From Nocardioides houyundeii (lineage in GTDB: Bacteria > Actinomycetota > Actinomycetes > Propionibacteriales > Nocardioidaceae), in contig NZ_CP025581.1 of NCBI RefSeq assembly GCF_002865585.1, forward strand, positions 744,001 to 808,000: a DNA stretch of 64,000 bases. Reading direction: 5' to 3'. A program made the position numbers and the translations under genes. Positions 1 through 9,652 of the stretch are shown in pieces (position 1 is the first letter of the stretch; each line of letters begins with the position of its first letter). The notes under the pieces were generated by a model. It searched no databases and was not told where the DNA came from. It saw only the letters and a list, made by a program, of their open reading frames with translations.

Positions 1-274
1 TGATGAGCTGGCGGGCGACGGTGCGGCCCTCCTGCTGGCGCATGTCGAGGCCGACCGAGCGCTTGCCCGAGTTCAGGCGGGAGAAGCCGATGGCCAGCCC
101 CTCGTGCGCCGGCTGCCACTGACGGGCGAAGTCACCGTGGACCGGGTCCTCGATCTTGATCACGTCGGCACCGAAGTCCCGGAGCATCCGGCCCGCGGTC
201 GGGGCGGCGTACATGGAGCCCAGCTCGACGACGCGGACGCCGGTCAGTGGTGCCTGGGACTGGGGGTTGGGCAT
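1..274 (-). CDS. CaiB/BaiF family (class III) CoA-transferase, N-terminal part
   Basis: The first 91 codons of a family III CoA-transferase; the gene runs off the left edge. The N-terminus has the family's typical opening: a GVRVVELGSMYAAPTAGR stretch, then the FGADVIKIEDP Rossmann-like segment and an LNSGKRSVGLD block, matching the first nucleotide-binding half of CaiB/Frc proteins. These enzymes move CoA between acyl-CoA thioesters and free acids through an aspartyl-CoA intermediate; the catalytic Asp lies beyond the part seen. The ATG at 274 is preceded by GAGAGGAC. It lies 56 bp downstream of the oxidoreductase at 331-2313 on the same strand, so the two may be co-transcribed. The substrate cannot be told from this fragment. 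Confidence 0.88.
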   Translation of the reverse strand, partial: MPNPQSQAPLTGVRVVELGSMYAAPTAGRMLRDFGADVIKIEDPVHGDFARQWQPAHEGLAIGFSRLNSGKRSVGLDMRQQEGRTVARQLI

Positions 275-330
275 GGGGTGTCCTCTCGACGCAATCAATG
301 CGCATCAATACTAACATTGAGTGGCGCTGG

Positions 331-2313
331 TCACAAGGTGGCGACCAGCTGCTCGGCCAGCGCGTGCGCCTGGCGGGTGGCGAACACCAGTCGACGCGGC
401 GCGTAGGCGTCACCCAGGACGTGCACCTCGGGCAGGTCGAGACGCAGCTCGTCGTACAGCGAGGAGTCCGAGACGCTCCCGCAGGCCAGCACCACGGAGT
501 CGAACTCGCCGTGGGTGCGCGGCTTGAGGGAGTAGACGTTGCGGGTCTGCAACGAGGTGGCGTCGATGGCGGTGACCTGCTGGTTGCACACGAACCCGAC
601 GTCGTTGGCGTCCAGCCGCCCCAGGATGCCGCCCACGATGTAGCGCCCGAGCAGCGGCGCCGGCTGCGCGGTGGCGTAGAAGACCGTGACCTGGTGTCCC
701 GCGGAGGCGAGGTGGTCGGCGACCGACAGGGGAGCGACGTGGTCGTCCTGGGCCACCACCGCCACCCGACGCCCGGGCTTCGCGCGGCCGGCGAGCACGT
801 CGCGGATGTCGAGCACGTGCGCGGCGTCGACGCCGGCGATGTCCGGGGTCCGCGGACCGGCCCCGGTGGCGATGGCCACGACGTCCGCCCCGGCGCTGCG
901 CACGTCGTCGGCCGTGGCCCGGCGGCCCAGGCTGACCTCCACGCCCAGCTGGGCCAGACGGCGCGCCTGCCAGGTGAGGTACTCGCCGTACATCTCGTGG
1001 CGCGGCGCCATCGGGGCGTAGCGGAGCTGGCCGCCCAGCTCGGTGTCGGCCTCCCACAGCTCGACCGACAGGCGGCCCTCCCGGGCCAGGGCCGCCAGCT
1101 CCATGCCGGCGGGACCCCCGCCCACCACGAGCAGCCGCCGTGACTGGCTGGCCGTCGGCCACGGGCCCTCGACCTCGTGGCTGGTCTGCGGGTTGACCGC
1201 ACAGCCGAACGGCAGGTTCTCCACGTAGCGGCGGCTGATGCACTCGTTGCCGCCGACGCAGGGACGGATGTCGGCGAGCCGGCCCTGTCGTGCCTTGGCC
1301 AGCAGCTCGCCGTCGGCGATGTGGGCGCGGGCCATGCCGACCACGTCGGCGCTGCCGGCGGCCAGCACCTGCTCGGCGACCGCGGGGGAGTTGATGCGGC
1401 CGGTGTGCACCACCGGCAGCGAGATGCCTCGCTTGAGCTCTCCGGACAGGGCCGCGAACTGGGCCGGGTCGAAGTACGTCGGCTGGATGTAGCTGGGGTT
1501 GCCCCAGGGGCTGCCCACGACGCCGTGCACGTAGTCGATCAGGCCGGTCGACTCGAAGTACTGCGCGAGCTCGACGCCACCGCTGACGCCGTAGCCGCCG
1601 GGCACCTCCTCGCGGATGTTGAGCCGGATGCCCAGCGTCATGGTGTCGCCGACGACCTCGCGGATCGCCCGCATGGTCTCCACGGCGAACCGGCAGCGGT
1701 TCTCCAGCGACCCGCCGTAGGCGTCGGTGCGCAGGTTGGTGAGCGGGGAGAGGAACCACTCGTGCAGGTCGTCGTGGTTGAGGTGGAGCTCGATCCCGTC
1801 GGCGCGGCCCGCCATGGACAGGCGCGCGGACTCGGCGTACTCCGCGACGAAGGCGTCGATGTCGTCGGAGTCCATCACGTGCGGCATCAGGTTGATCGTG
1901 GGAGCGCTCATCGTCGGCGAGGCCCCGTGCGGCATCCCGCCCTGGTGCACCATCTGCACCGACACGAACGCACCGTGGGCGTGCAGGGCGTCGCTGAACT
2001 GCTGGATGCGCTCGACGAAGAACGGCAGCCGGAAGACCCCGTCCGTGGTGGCTCCCAGCCCGGTCGGCTCGAAGCCGGGGATCAGGTGGTTCGCCACGTG
2101 CGAGGAGAGGCTGGCCACCCAGGCCACCCCCTCGTCGCGCACCCGCTGCTCGAAGTAGGCGATGTTGCGCGCCGCGTCCTCGTCGCTGCCGAAGATGTTG
2201 CCGATGGCCGACGCGTGCGGCGGCAGCACGACCCGGTTGCGCAGCCGCATCGTGCCGACCTGGATCGGGGAGAAGAGGTGGGGGAAGCCGGTGGTCGTGG
2301 CCGCAGTGGTCAT
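331..2313 (-). CDS. Old-yellow-enzyme-type FMN/FAD oxidoreductase (2,4-dienoyl-CoA reductase-like)
   Basis: A 660-residue flavoprotein with two parts. Residues ~10-350 form an FMN TIM barrel of the old yellow enzyme family (IQVGTMRLRNRVVLPPH at the start, HLNHDDLHEWFLSP and RCRFAVETM later). Residues ~385-660 form an FAD/NAD(P) module opening with LLVVGGGPAGMELA. The layout is that of 2,4-dienoyl-CoA reductase and trimethylamine dehydrogenase, which pass electrons through a 4Fe-4S cluster. The cluster region reads CVGGNEC...FGCAVNP: three cysteines at trimethylamine dehydrogenase spacing, but Gly where the second is expected. The ATG at 2313 follows AAGGAGCGTCC, which fixes the start. Probable role: reduction of an enoyl or dienoyl substrate; the neighbouring CoA-transferase and thioesterase suggest an acyl-CoA pathway. 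The substrate is unknown. Confidence 0.88.
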   Translation of the reverse strand: MTTAATTTGFPHLFSPIQVGTMRLRNRVVLPPHASAIGNIFGSDEDAARNIAYFEQRVRDEGVAWVASLSSHVANHLIPGFEPTGLGATTDGVFRLPFFVERIQQFSDALHAHGAFVSVQMVHQGGMPHGASPTMSAPTINLMPHVMDSDDIDAFVAEYAESARLSMAGRADGIELHLNHDDLHEWFLSPLTNLRTDAYGGSLENRCRFAVETMRAIREVVGDTMTLGIRLNIREEVPGGYGVSGGVELAQYFESTGLIDYVHGVVGSPWGNPSYIQPTYFDPAQFAALSGELKRGISLPVVHTGRINSPAVAEQVLAAGSADVVGMARAHIADGELLAKARQGRLADIRPCVGGNECISRRYVENLPFGCAVNPQTSHEVEGPWPTASQSRRLLVVGGGPAGMELAALAREGRLSVELWEADTELGGQLRYAPMAPRHEMYGEYLTWQARRLAQLGVEVSLGRRATADDVRSAGADVVAIATGAGPRTPDIAGVDAAHVLDIRDVLAGRAKPGRRVAVVAQDDHVAPLSVADHLASAGHQVTVFYATAQPAPLLGRYIVGGILGRLDANDVGFVCNQQVTAIDATSLQTRNVYSLKPRTHGEFDSVVLACGSVSDSSLYDELRLDLPEVHVLGDAYAPRRLVFATRQAHALAEQLVATL

Positions 2314-2448
2314 GGACGCTCCTTGAGTGAGGTGGCCTGTTCCTAGCACGTCCATGAGGATGATTACCAGGGTTGCCTGGCGGAACCAGGGGAATCCCGG
2401 GCGCCGCGAGGTGAGTCAACCGACTGTTTGGTGGGATACCGTGCCGGA

Positions 2449-3084
2449 ATGAGCCTGCGGCAGTCAGAGGTGATCGCTCCGTGCCCCAGCGACCCCGCGT
2501 CCCAGCGGGCGGTCGCCGCAGCCCGCCGGGTCGTGGAGACGCTGGTCCGGCACACCTTCTCCTCGGGGTCCGAGCTGGCGTCCGCGGCCGCGACGCTGGA
2601 GCAGCTGGCCGACCGGCTGGAGCTGTCCTCACCCAGCGCCCAGGCGGTCGTGGACGGGCTGGAGCGCCGCGAGAGGTACAGCCGACACGACCCGGTGTCC
2701 GGCGCCCACAACCCCTTTGCCCCACCGGTGGAGGTCGTGGGACGCAGTGACGGCTCGGTGGCGGGCAGCGTGCGGTTCGGCCTGCCCCACCAGGGTCCGC
2801 CGGGGCTGGTGCACGGCGGGGTGCTCGCCATGGTGCTGGACCACGTGCTGGCACTGGCCAACTCGTGGGCCGGAACCATCGGGATGACCGGAGGGCTCGA
2901 GCTGCGCTACCTGCGACCCACCCCGCTCTTCGCCGACCTGCAGGTGACCGCACGGCAGGAGCGCCTGGAGGGACGCAAGATCCTCACCTCGGGCGAGATC
3001 ACCCTCGACGGCGAGCCCTGCGTGACGGCGAGCGGCCTGTTCGTCGCCTTCCCCGCCCCGACCCCCGCCCCGACGGGGCGCTGA
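2449..3084 (+). CDS. PaaI-family hotdog thioesterase
   Basis: A 211-residue protein. Residues ~90-205 form a hotdog domain with the PaaI/YbgC-like core HGGVLAMVLDHVLA followed by LELRYLRPTPLFADLQVTA, typical of acyl-CoA thioesterases. The first ~70 residues are helical and not diagnostic. The ATG at 2449 lies in an otherwise non-coding gap divergent from the oxidoreductase; an in-frame GTG start a few codons upstream is possible. It ends 4 bp before the MFS gene, so the two are probably one transcript. Likely hydrolyses an acyl- or aryl-CoA; the substrate cannot be inferred. Confidence 0.85.
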   Translation: MSLRQSEVIAPCPSDPASQRAVAAARRVVETLVRHTFSSGSELASAAATLEQLADRLELSSPSAQAVVDGLERRERYSRHDPVSGAHNPFAPPVEVVGRSDGSVAGSVRFGLPHQGPPGLVHGGVLAMVLDHVLALANSWAGTIGMTGGLELRYLRPTPLFADLQVTARQERLEGRKILTSGEITLDGEPCVTASGLFVAFPAPTPAPTGR

Positions 3085-3088
3085 CCGG

Positions 3089-4408
3089 GTGGACGACTCC
3101 AGGCGCGTCGCCACCCTGGTCGGTGTCCTCTTCGGCATCGCCAGCATGGGCTCGTCCTCCGCGGCCATCGCGCTCGCCCCGATGGCCCAGGACCTCGGCA
3201 TCGAGGTCTCGACGGCGGTGTGGACCATCAGCCTCTACGTCCTGATGCTGGGGGTGACCACGGCGCTGTACGGCCGGATCTCCGACCTGGTCGGCGTGCG
3301 GGTCCCGCTGGCGGCCGGGGTGGGCATGATGACCGCGGGGGCGATGCTGGCCGCGCTGGCGCCGGGCTACGAGCTCCACCTGGTGGGCCGACTGGTGCAG
3401 GGTGCGGGAGCAGCCGCGGTGCCCACGCTCGGTGTCGTGGTGCTGACGGCCCGGTACGACGGCCCGGTCCGCAGCCTCGCCCTCGGACGACTGGCGGGCA
3501 TGGCGGCGGTCGTCGGCGGGCTCGGGCCGCTGGGGGGCGGACTCGTGGAGGCGACGCTGGGCTGGCGCGGGGTGATGGCCGTCCCCATGCTGGGCCTGCT
3601 GGTGCTGCCATGGATCTGGCACGCGCTGGACTCCGAGGGAGTCAGGGGCCGGCTCGACGTGGTGGGCGCCTGCCTCGTGGCCCTCGCGGCCGCCGGGCTG
3701 GTGCTGCTGGTCCAGTCGCCGTCCACCGACGTCGTCTTCGCCGTCGCGGGCTGCGCGCTGCTGGCGACGGGGGTGCCGGCGGTGGTGCTGTGGGTCAGGC
3801 GCGAGCCGGGTGGCTTCCTGCCCCTGGTCGTGGTGCGCAACGCGACGCTGGTACGCAGCGCGGTGGCGGCCGCGGCCCTGCCGGCGGGCTGGTTCGCGCT
3901 GCTGGTCGCTGCTCCGGCCGTGCTCGTGCTGGAGGGCTGGGAGCCGTGGCAGGTGGGCCTGCTGCTCGTGCCCGGCGCGCTCACCGGCTTCTTCACGCCC
4001 CGACTCTCCGGCCGGCTGATCGAGCGCCTGGGTGCGTCTGCGTCGCTCGCCGTCGCCAGCGTCGGGGGCTCGTTGAGCCTGGTCCTCGCAGCGGTCGGGG
4101 TGTGGCAGCTCTGGCCCCCGCTGCTCACCCTGTCGATCATGTTGAACACCGCGTGCTTCTCGCTGGGCCAGCCGGCCCTGCTGCGTGCGGTCGGGGACTC
4201 CGCGGACGCGGACGTGCGGGGGGTGGCCCTGGGGGTGGCGATGCTGCTCTTCCTCACCGGAGGCAGCGTGGGCTCCGCCGTCGTCGGCGGGCTCAACGGC
4301 GTGGTCGGCTACGCCGTCAGCCTGCTCGTGCTGGCGGCGCTGCCCCTGCTCGCCGCGGCGGGGCTCCAGCCCGACGTACGGGCGCACCGGCGCGGTCCCG
4401 GGCGCTGA
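3089..4408 (+). CDS. MFS transporter
   Basis: A 439-residue integral membrane protein with about twelve hydrophobic segments. The signature LYGRISDLVGVR follows the second segment, as in the major facilitator superfamily, and GRLVQGAGAAAVPTLGVVV matches motif C of drug:H+ antiporters. The start is a GTG at 3089, 4 bp after the thioesterase stop, so translation is probably coupled. The family exports drugs or metabolites or imports small organic molecules. With a thioesterase upstream, efflux of an acid released from CoA is conceivable, but this is inference. Confidence 0.85.
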   Translation: MDDSRRVATLVGVLFGIASMGSSSAAIALAPMAQDLGIEVSTAVWTISLYVLMLGVTTALYGRISDLVGVRVPLAAGVGMMTAGAMLAALAPGYELHLVGRLVQGAGAAAVPTLGVVVLTARYDGPVRSLALGRLAGMAAVVGGLGPLGGGLVEATLGWRGVMAVPMLGLLVLPWIWHALDSEGVRGRLDVVGACLVALAAAGLVLLVQSPSTDVVFAVAGCALLATGVPAVVLWVRREPGGFLPLVVVRNATLVRSAVAAAALPAGWFALLVAAPAVLVLEGWEPWQVGLLLVPGALTGFFTPRLSGRLIERLGASASLAVASVGGSLSLVLAAVGVWQLWPPLLTLSIMLNTACFSLGQPALLRAVGDSADADVRGVALGVAMLLFLTGGSVGSAVVGGLNGVVGYAVSLLVLAALPLLAAAGLQPDVRAHRRGPGR

Positions 4409-4564
4409 CGCCGACCCGGCCCGCCGGATCCATGCGCAGGGTCTATCGTGTGCGGTGATCCCCGACCGCGACCTGGCCGGGAGAGTCGGACCCGGATTGG
4501 GACGACGGATCGTCCGCGGCGATTGCCGGCGGCTGTCCCGCACGCCCAAATCCGGAGGTCCCCA
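4409..4564 (+). other. Leader region of the importer operon, no assigned element
   Basis: 156 bp between the MFS gene and the ABC importer. It holds a hairpin-forming stretch GGACGACGGATCGTCC (6-bp stem, CGGA loop) and a good ribosome binding site, GGAGG, just before 4565. I looked for conserved cobalamin, TPP, FMN and glycine riboswitch boxes and did not find a convincing set. Confidence 0.4.
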
Positions 4565-5644
4565 ATGTCGCAAGCACCGTCGCAATTCTCGTCGTCAGCC
4601 CCGTCCCATGTCCTGTGCCCGCGCCGTCGTACCTCGACCGCCCTGGCCGCCCTCGCCGCCCTCGGGCTGGCGCTCGTCCTGGCCGGCTGTGGCGGTGGCT
4701 CCGACGACGCGGCGGGCAAGCCCGAGGAGGGCTCGGCGAGCGCCGTGGCGGGCTACCCGGTCACGGTGCGCAACTGCGGCACCGAGGTCACCTTCGACGA
4801 GCCCCCGCAGCGCGTGGTCACCATCAAGTCCACCTCCACCGAGCTGCTGCTGGCCCTCGGCCTGGGGGAGCGGATCGTGGGCCAGGCCTTCGGGGACGGA
4901 CCGGTGCCCGAGCAGTGGGCCGAGGAGGCCGCGGGCATCCCCACGATCTCCGACGAGGCGCCCAGCCAGGAGGTGGTCCTCGAGCACGAGCCCGACCTGG
5001 TGCTGGCTGGCTGGGAGAGCAACCTGGCCGCCGACACGGCGGGCGAGCGGGACCAGCTGGCCCGCCTAGGCGTCCACACCTACGTCTCCCCGGCCGCGTG
5101 CCAGGCGCCCCAGGACCAGCCGGACCGGATGACCTTCGACCTGCTGTTCGACCAGTTCCAGGAGGTGGGCCGGATCCTCGGCGCACCCGAGCCGGCCGCC
5201 GAGCTGGTGCGCGAGCAGCGGTCCCTGCTGGCCGAGGTCTCCCGCGCGAGGCCCGGCACCACGGCGCTGTGGTGGTCCTCGGGCGAGGACACGCCGTACG
5301 TCGGCGGCGGGATCGGCGCTCCCCAGATGGTCCTGGACGTCCTCGGCCTGGACAACGTCGTGGGCGACGTGGACCAGACCTGGACCTCCCTGGGCTGGGA
5401 GGCGATCGTCGACGCCGACCCCGACGTGATCGTGCTCGTGGACGCCACCTGGAACTCGGCCAGGGACAAGATCGACCAGCTGGAGTCCAGCCCCGCCACC
5501 GCCGAGCTGTCCGCGGTGCGCCGGCAGCGCTACCTGGTGGTGCCGTTCCCCGCCGCGGAGGCCGGGGTCCGCTCCGTGCCGGCCGCCATCGACCTGTCCG
5601 GCCAGCTGGGCGAGCTGGGCCTGCTCGAGCCGACCCAGCGGTGA
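4565..5644 (+). CDS. ABC transporter substrate-binding lipoprotein, F420-0-uptake type
   Basis: A 359-residue lipoprotein: a charged N-terminus, a hydrophobic stretch and a lipobox ending LAGC, then a class III (BtuF/FhuD-like) binding fold. The mature domain has STELLLALGLGERIVG, LVLAGWESNLAAD, TYVSPAACQ and VVPFPAAEAGVR. I recognise these as characteristic of the actinobacterial family proposed to bind F420-0, a coenzyme F420 precursor; the fold itself is shared with siderophore and cobalamin binders. The start at 4565 follows GGAGG. The stop overlaps the permease start (GTGA). The next two genes complete an importer and the fourth encodes a luciferase-like F420-type enzyme, which fits the proposal. 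Iron-siderophore or B12 uptake is the main alternative. Confidence 0.72.
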   Translation: MSQAPSQFSSSAPSHVLCPRRRTSTALAALAALGLALVLAGCGGGSDDAAGKPEEGSASAVAGYPVTVRNCGTEVTFDEPPQRVVTIKSTSTELLLALGLGERIVGQAFGDGPVPEQWAEEAAGIPTISDEAPSQEVVLEHEPDLVLAGWESNLAADTAGERDQLARLGVHTYVSPAACQAPQDQPDRMTFDLLFDQFQEVGRILGAPEPAAELVREQRSLLAEVSRARPGTTALWWSSGEDTPYVGGGIGAPQMVLDVLGLDNVVGDVDQTWTSLGWEAIVDADPDVIVLVDATWNSARDKIDQLESSPATAELSAVRRQRYLVVPFPAAEAGVRSVPAAIDLSGQLGELGLLEPTQR

Positions 5645-6761
5645 GCCCGGCGATGACTCCGGTGCCGGCCCCGACCACCCGGACCGGACCCGTGCCCGAG
5701 GCGCCGGCCCGGACGGAGCCACGGACCCCGCGGCCACCACGGCGGCGTCCCCACCCGGGGCAGCTCGGCCTCCCGGTCCTGCTGCTGGCCCTGGTGCTCG
5801 TGCTGGTGCTCTCCATCGGCCTGGCCGTCACCATCGGCCCCGCGGACCTGACGCTGCGCGAGGTCTGGGGCGCCGTCGGGGAACGGCTGGGCCTGGGCGA
5901 GAGCGGAGTGACCGCTCTGCGCGCCGGGATCGTGTGGGAGCTGCGGCTGCCGCGCGTGCTGACCGCGGCCGCGGTGGGCGCCGGCCTGGCGCTGAGCGGG
6001 GCGGTGATGCAGGCGCTGACCCGGAACCCGCTGGCCGACCCCTACCTGCTCGGGCTCTCCTCCGGGGCCTCCACCGGCGCCGTCCTGGTGCTGCTGCTCG
6101 GCATGTCGGTGATGCTGCCGGTGGCCGCGTTCTGCGGTGCGCTGATCGCCCTGGCCGCGACGCTGGGCCTGGCCCGCTCGCTCGGCGAGATCACCCCGAG
6201 CCGGACGGTCCTCGCCGGGCTGGCGGTCTCCTCCTTCGCGGCAGCCGTCACCTCGATGCTGATCTTCTGGAACGCCCGTGGGGACTCCTTCCGCCAGGTG
6301 CTCAGCTGGATGCTGGGGTCGCTGGCCGGTGCCGACTGGCCGGCCGTGGCGATCACCTGGGGGGTGCTGCTGGCGGTCGGGATCCCGGTGCTGGTGCACG
6401 GCCGGGTGCTGGACGCCTTCGCGTTCGGCGACTCCGCCGCCGCCTCGCTCGGGGTGGACGTCGGCCGGACCCGGTGGCTGCTGCTCGGCGGCTCCGCGCT
6501 GGTCACCGGGGCGATGGTCTCGGTGAGCGGGGCCATCGGCTTCGTCGGCCTGGTGCTGCCGAACGCCGTACGGCTGGTGGTCGGCTCCCGGCACCGGCGG
6601 CTGCTGCCGCTGACCGTGCTGCTGGGCGCCATCTTCATGATCTGGGTCGACACGGTCGCGCGCACCCTGTTCGACCCGCGCGAGGTCCCCGTCGGCATCA
6701 TCACGGTGCTGATCGGGGCGCCGGTCTTCGTGCTGGTCCTGATCGGCCACCGGGGGCGGGC

Positions 6762-6765
<4 letters not shown>
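5641..6765 (+). CDS. ABC transporter permease, FecCD family (proposed F420-0 importer)
   Basis: A 374-residue permease: a Pro/Arg-rich cytoplasmic leader of ~35 residues, then about nine to ten membrane segments. LRLPRVLTAAAVGAGLALSG and MQALTRNPLADPYLLG are the FecCD/BtuC hallmarks, and GAIGFVGLVLPNAVRLVVG carries the conserved coupling region. The start is the GTG at 5641, overlapping the lipoprotein stop by 4 bp; an in-frame ATG at 5653 is a possible alternative. Its own stop overlaps the ATPase start (ATGA). It should dimerise as the channel of the importer. Confidence 0.85.
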
Positions 6766-7595
<830 letters not shown>

Positions 7596-7626
7596 ACTGG
7601 CCGCCGACGACGAGCCAGGAGGCGAC

Positions 7627-8625
7627 GTGCAGGGACGGGTCGGGTACGTCGTACCGCTGGACGCGGTCACACCGCGCGAGGCCGTCGACCTCAGCGTCAT
7701 GGCCCAGCACGCCGGCTTCGTCGGCACCATGGCCGCCGACACCTTCCAGCCCTGGCTCCCCAGCCTGGGCCAGGCGCCCCACGTCTGGACCCTGCTCGGC
7801 GCCCTGGCCGAGCACACCACGGGCGACTTCGGGGTCGGGATGGCGGTGGCCGGGGGACGGATGCACCCCGCTGCGCTGGCGCAGGCCGCGGCGACCCTGG
7901 GGGCGCTGCACCCGGGGCGGCACTGGATCTCGATGGGCGTCGGCGAGGCGCTGCACGAGCACGTGGTCGGCGACTACTGGCCGGAGCCGCCGCAGCGCAT
8001 CGAGCGGCTGTTCGAGGCCGTGGAGCTGGTGAAGCGGCTCTTCGCCGGGTCAGGCGCGGGCCGCGAGGTGCGGTACGACGGCTCGCACTTCCGGATGGAG
8101 AGCTCCCGGCTGTGGACGATGCCGCAGCAGCCACCCGCGGTGCTGGTCGCCACCAGCGGCCCGCACACCGCGCGCCGCGCGGGCCGCAGCGCCGACGGGC
8201 TGCTGGCCTTCGCCGTGCAGCCGCAGCAGGCGGCGCTGCTCCTGGAGCGGTTCCGGGAGGGGGCGCGGGAGTCCGGCAAGGACCCCGCCGCGATGCCCGC
8301 CTGGCTGCACCTCAACGTGAGCTGGGCGAGCAGCACCGAGGCGGCGGTCCGGCACGTCGTGGAGCGCTACCCGATGGCCGCGATGCGGTTCGCGCGCGGC
8401 GACCTGCGCTCCCCGCACGCGGTGGAGCAGATCGCCCGGCTGGTGCGGGCCGAGGACTTCGAGGGCCGGATCCCGGCGAGCGCCGACCCGGCCGTGCACC
8501 TGGCCGAGATCCGGACCTACCTGGACCTCGGCTACGACCGGGTGTTCCTGCACAACGTGGGGCCCGACCAGGCGGCCTTCCTGCAGACGTTCGGGCGCGA
8601 CGTGATCCCCGCGCTGGACTCCTAG
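7627..8625 (+). CDS. LLM-class F420-dependent oxidoreductase (F420-glucose-6-phosphate dehydrogenase-like)
   Basis: A 332-residue TIM-barrel protein of the luciferase-like monooxygenase superfamily. The HYWISMGVGEAL-type segment (here RHWISMGVGEALHEH), the EPPQRIERLFEAVELVKRLF stretch and the VLVATSGPHTARRAGRSADG phosphate-binding loop match the F420-dependent G6PDH/TIGR03557-like branch, which binds F420 rather than FMN. The GTG start at 7627 follows an ideal AGGAGG. It sits 31 bp after the proposed F420-0 importer, so import and use of F420 appear linked. The actual substrate is unknown; a true glucose-6-phosphate dehydrogenase is possible but not shown. Confidence 0.82.
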   Translation: MQGRVGYVVPLDAVTPREAVDLSVMAQHAGFVGTMAADTFQPWLPSLGQAPHVWTLLGALAEHTTGDFGVGMAVAGGRMHPAALAQAAATLGALHPGRHWISMGVGEALHEHVVGDYWPEPPQRIERLFEAVELVKRLFAGSGAGREVRYDGSHFRMESSRLWTMPQQPPAVLVATSGPHTARRAGRSADGLLAFAVQPQQAALLLERFREGARESGKDPAAMPAWLHLNVSWASSTEAAVRHVVERYPMAAMRFARGDLRSPHAVEQIARLVRAEDFEGRIPASADPAVHLAEIRTYLDLGYDRVFLHNVGPDQAAFLQTFGRDVIPALDS

Positions 8626-8662
8626 AGGTTTGCCCGCCCCCCGCCGGTGGCATAGTCCGGCC

Positions 8663-9652
8663 ATGGGGGTCAGGGGAGTGGTCGCGGCGAGCGCGCTCGT
8701 CGCGACGCTGCTGTCCGGGTGCGGCGACGACGCCGGCGCCGGCGCGGTGGCCGAGGACGCGGTGTGGCGCACCAGCACGGACCCGGTCGAGGTGCGCGGG
8801 CTGGCCTGGGCGACCGGTTCCACGGTGCACCTGGCGGACGGGACCGAGATCCACACCGCGGACCCGGTCCGGGCCTTCCTGGTCGCCGGCGACGGGGTCT
8901 TCTACGAGCCCCTGGCCCAGGGCGAGGAGGACGGTTCCTCCTTCGCCGGCGGGCCGCTGTACTTCGCGGCCCCCGGGCGGGAGCCGGTCGACACCGGCCT
9001 GAGCGCCTACGACCGGGAGATCGCGGCCTCCCCGGACGGCACGACGCTGGTGCTGCTGGACGCCGACCACGACGAGGGCAGTGCGGTGCTGCGCTTCTTC
9101 GACCTGGCCACCGGTGAGGCGTTCACCTCCGAGGACGGGATGGGCAACGACCACGACGACCCCGAGTGGAACCTCTCGGAGGCCGAGGTGCACGTGCGGG
9201 GCGTCAGCGACGACGCCGTCTACGTCTCGGCGCTCGAGGGCAGCTACGTCTACGACCTGGCGACCGGGGAGGGCAGGCCCGCGGGGGAGGACGACGAGCC
9301 TCCCGGCTGGGACGCCGACCCGCTGCACAGCCCCGGCGGGCGCTGGCGGATCGAGCAGCGGGACACGGGTCCCGACCGGGTCGTGGGCCGCGACGGGGAG
9401 GAGGTCGACCTGGTGCTCGAGGAGCCGCGCTCGGCCCTCTCCTGGTGGGCCGACGAGGAGACCGTGGTCGGCACCGTCGCCCGGGGGCCGGGACGCACCA
9501 ACAGGACCCGTCCCGGTGACGCGGTGAGCCTGCTGTCGTGCGTCGTGCCCTCGGGCGAGTGCACCACCTACCCGGAGTCCACCGGCCAGCTCGTGCTGTT
9601 CCCGGCGGGGTCGGAGATCCAGGGCATCTACCTGCAGGGGGGCGACGGGTGA
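8663..9652 (+). CDS. Secreted lipoprotein of unknown function, partner of the WxG protein
   Basis: A 329-residue protein with a short signal sequence and lipobox LLSGC at residues ~15-19. The rest is acidic and rich in short beta-like repeats (AWATGSTVHLADG, ASPDGTTLVLLDADHD, NLSEAEVHVRGVSDDAVYV), suggesting a beta-propeller on the outer face of the membrane. I do not recognise a named family. Its stop overlaps the GTG start of the downstream WxG protein by 4 bp (GTGA), implying the two proteins are made together and may interact. The start ATG at 8663 has no strong ribosome binding site. Confidence 0.72.
   Translation: MGVRGVVAASALVATLLSGCGDDAGAGAVAEDAVWRTSTDPVEVRGLAWATGSTVHLADGTEIHTADPVRAFLVAGDGVFYEPLAQGEEDGSSFAGGPLYFAAPGREPVDTGLSAYDREIAASPDGTTLVLLDADHDEGSAVLRFFDLATGEAFTSEDGMGNDHDDPEWNLSEAEVHVRGVSDDAVYVSALEGSYVYDLATGEGRPAGEDDEPPGWDADPLHSPGGRWRIEQRDTGPDRVVGRDGEEVDLVLEEPRSALSWWADEETVVGTVARGPGRTNRTRPGDAVSLLSCVVPSGECTTYPESTGQLVLFPAGSEIQGIYLQGGDG

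Noticed and set aside
410..2953. A long minus-strand open frame (847 codons) over the oxidoreductase and thioesterase genes
   Set aside because: Arg/Pro/Ala-rich composition and no family motifs; it is a high-GC shadow of the real genes. The same applies to other long overlapping frames such as 9628-12360, 28394-31372 and 47395-49260.
4409..4564. A possible riboswitch ahead of the importer operon
   Set aside because: A hairpin and a GGGAGAG stretch are present, but the other conserved boxes of glycine, cobalamin, TPP or FMN riboswitches are not.
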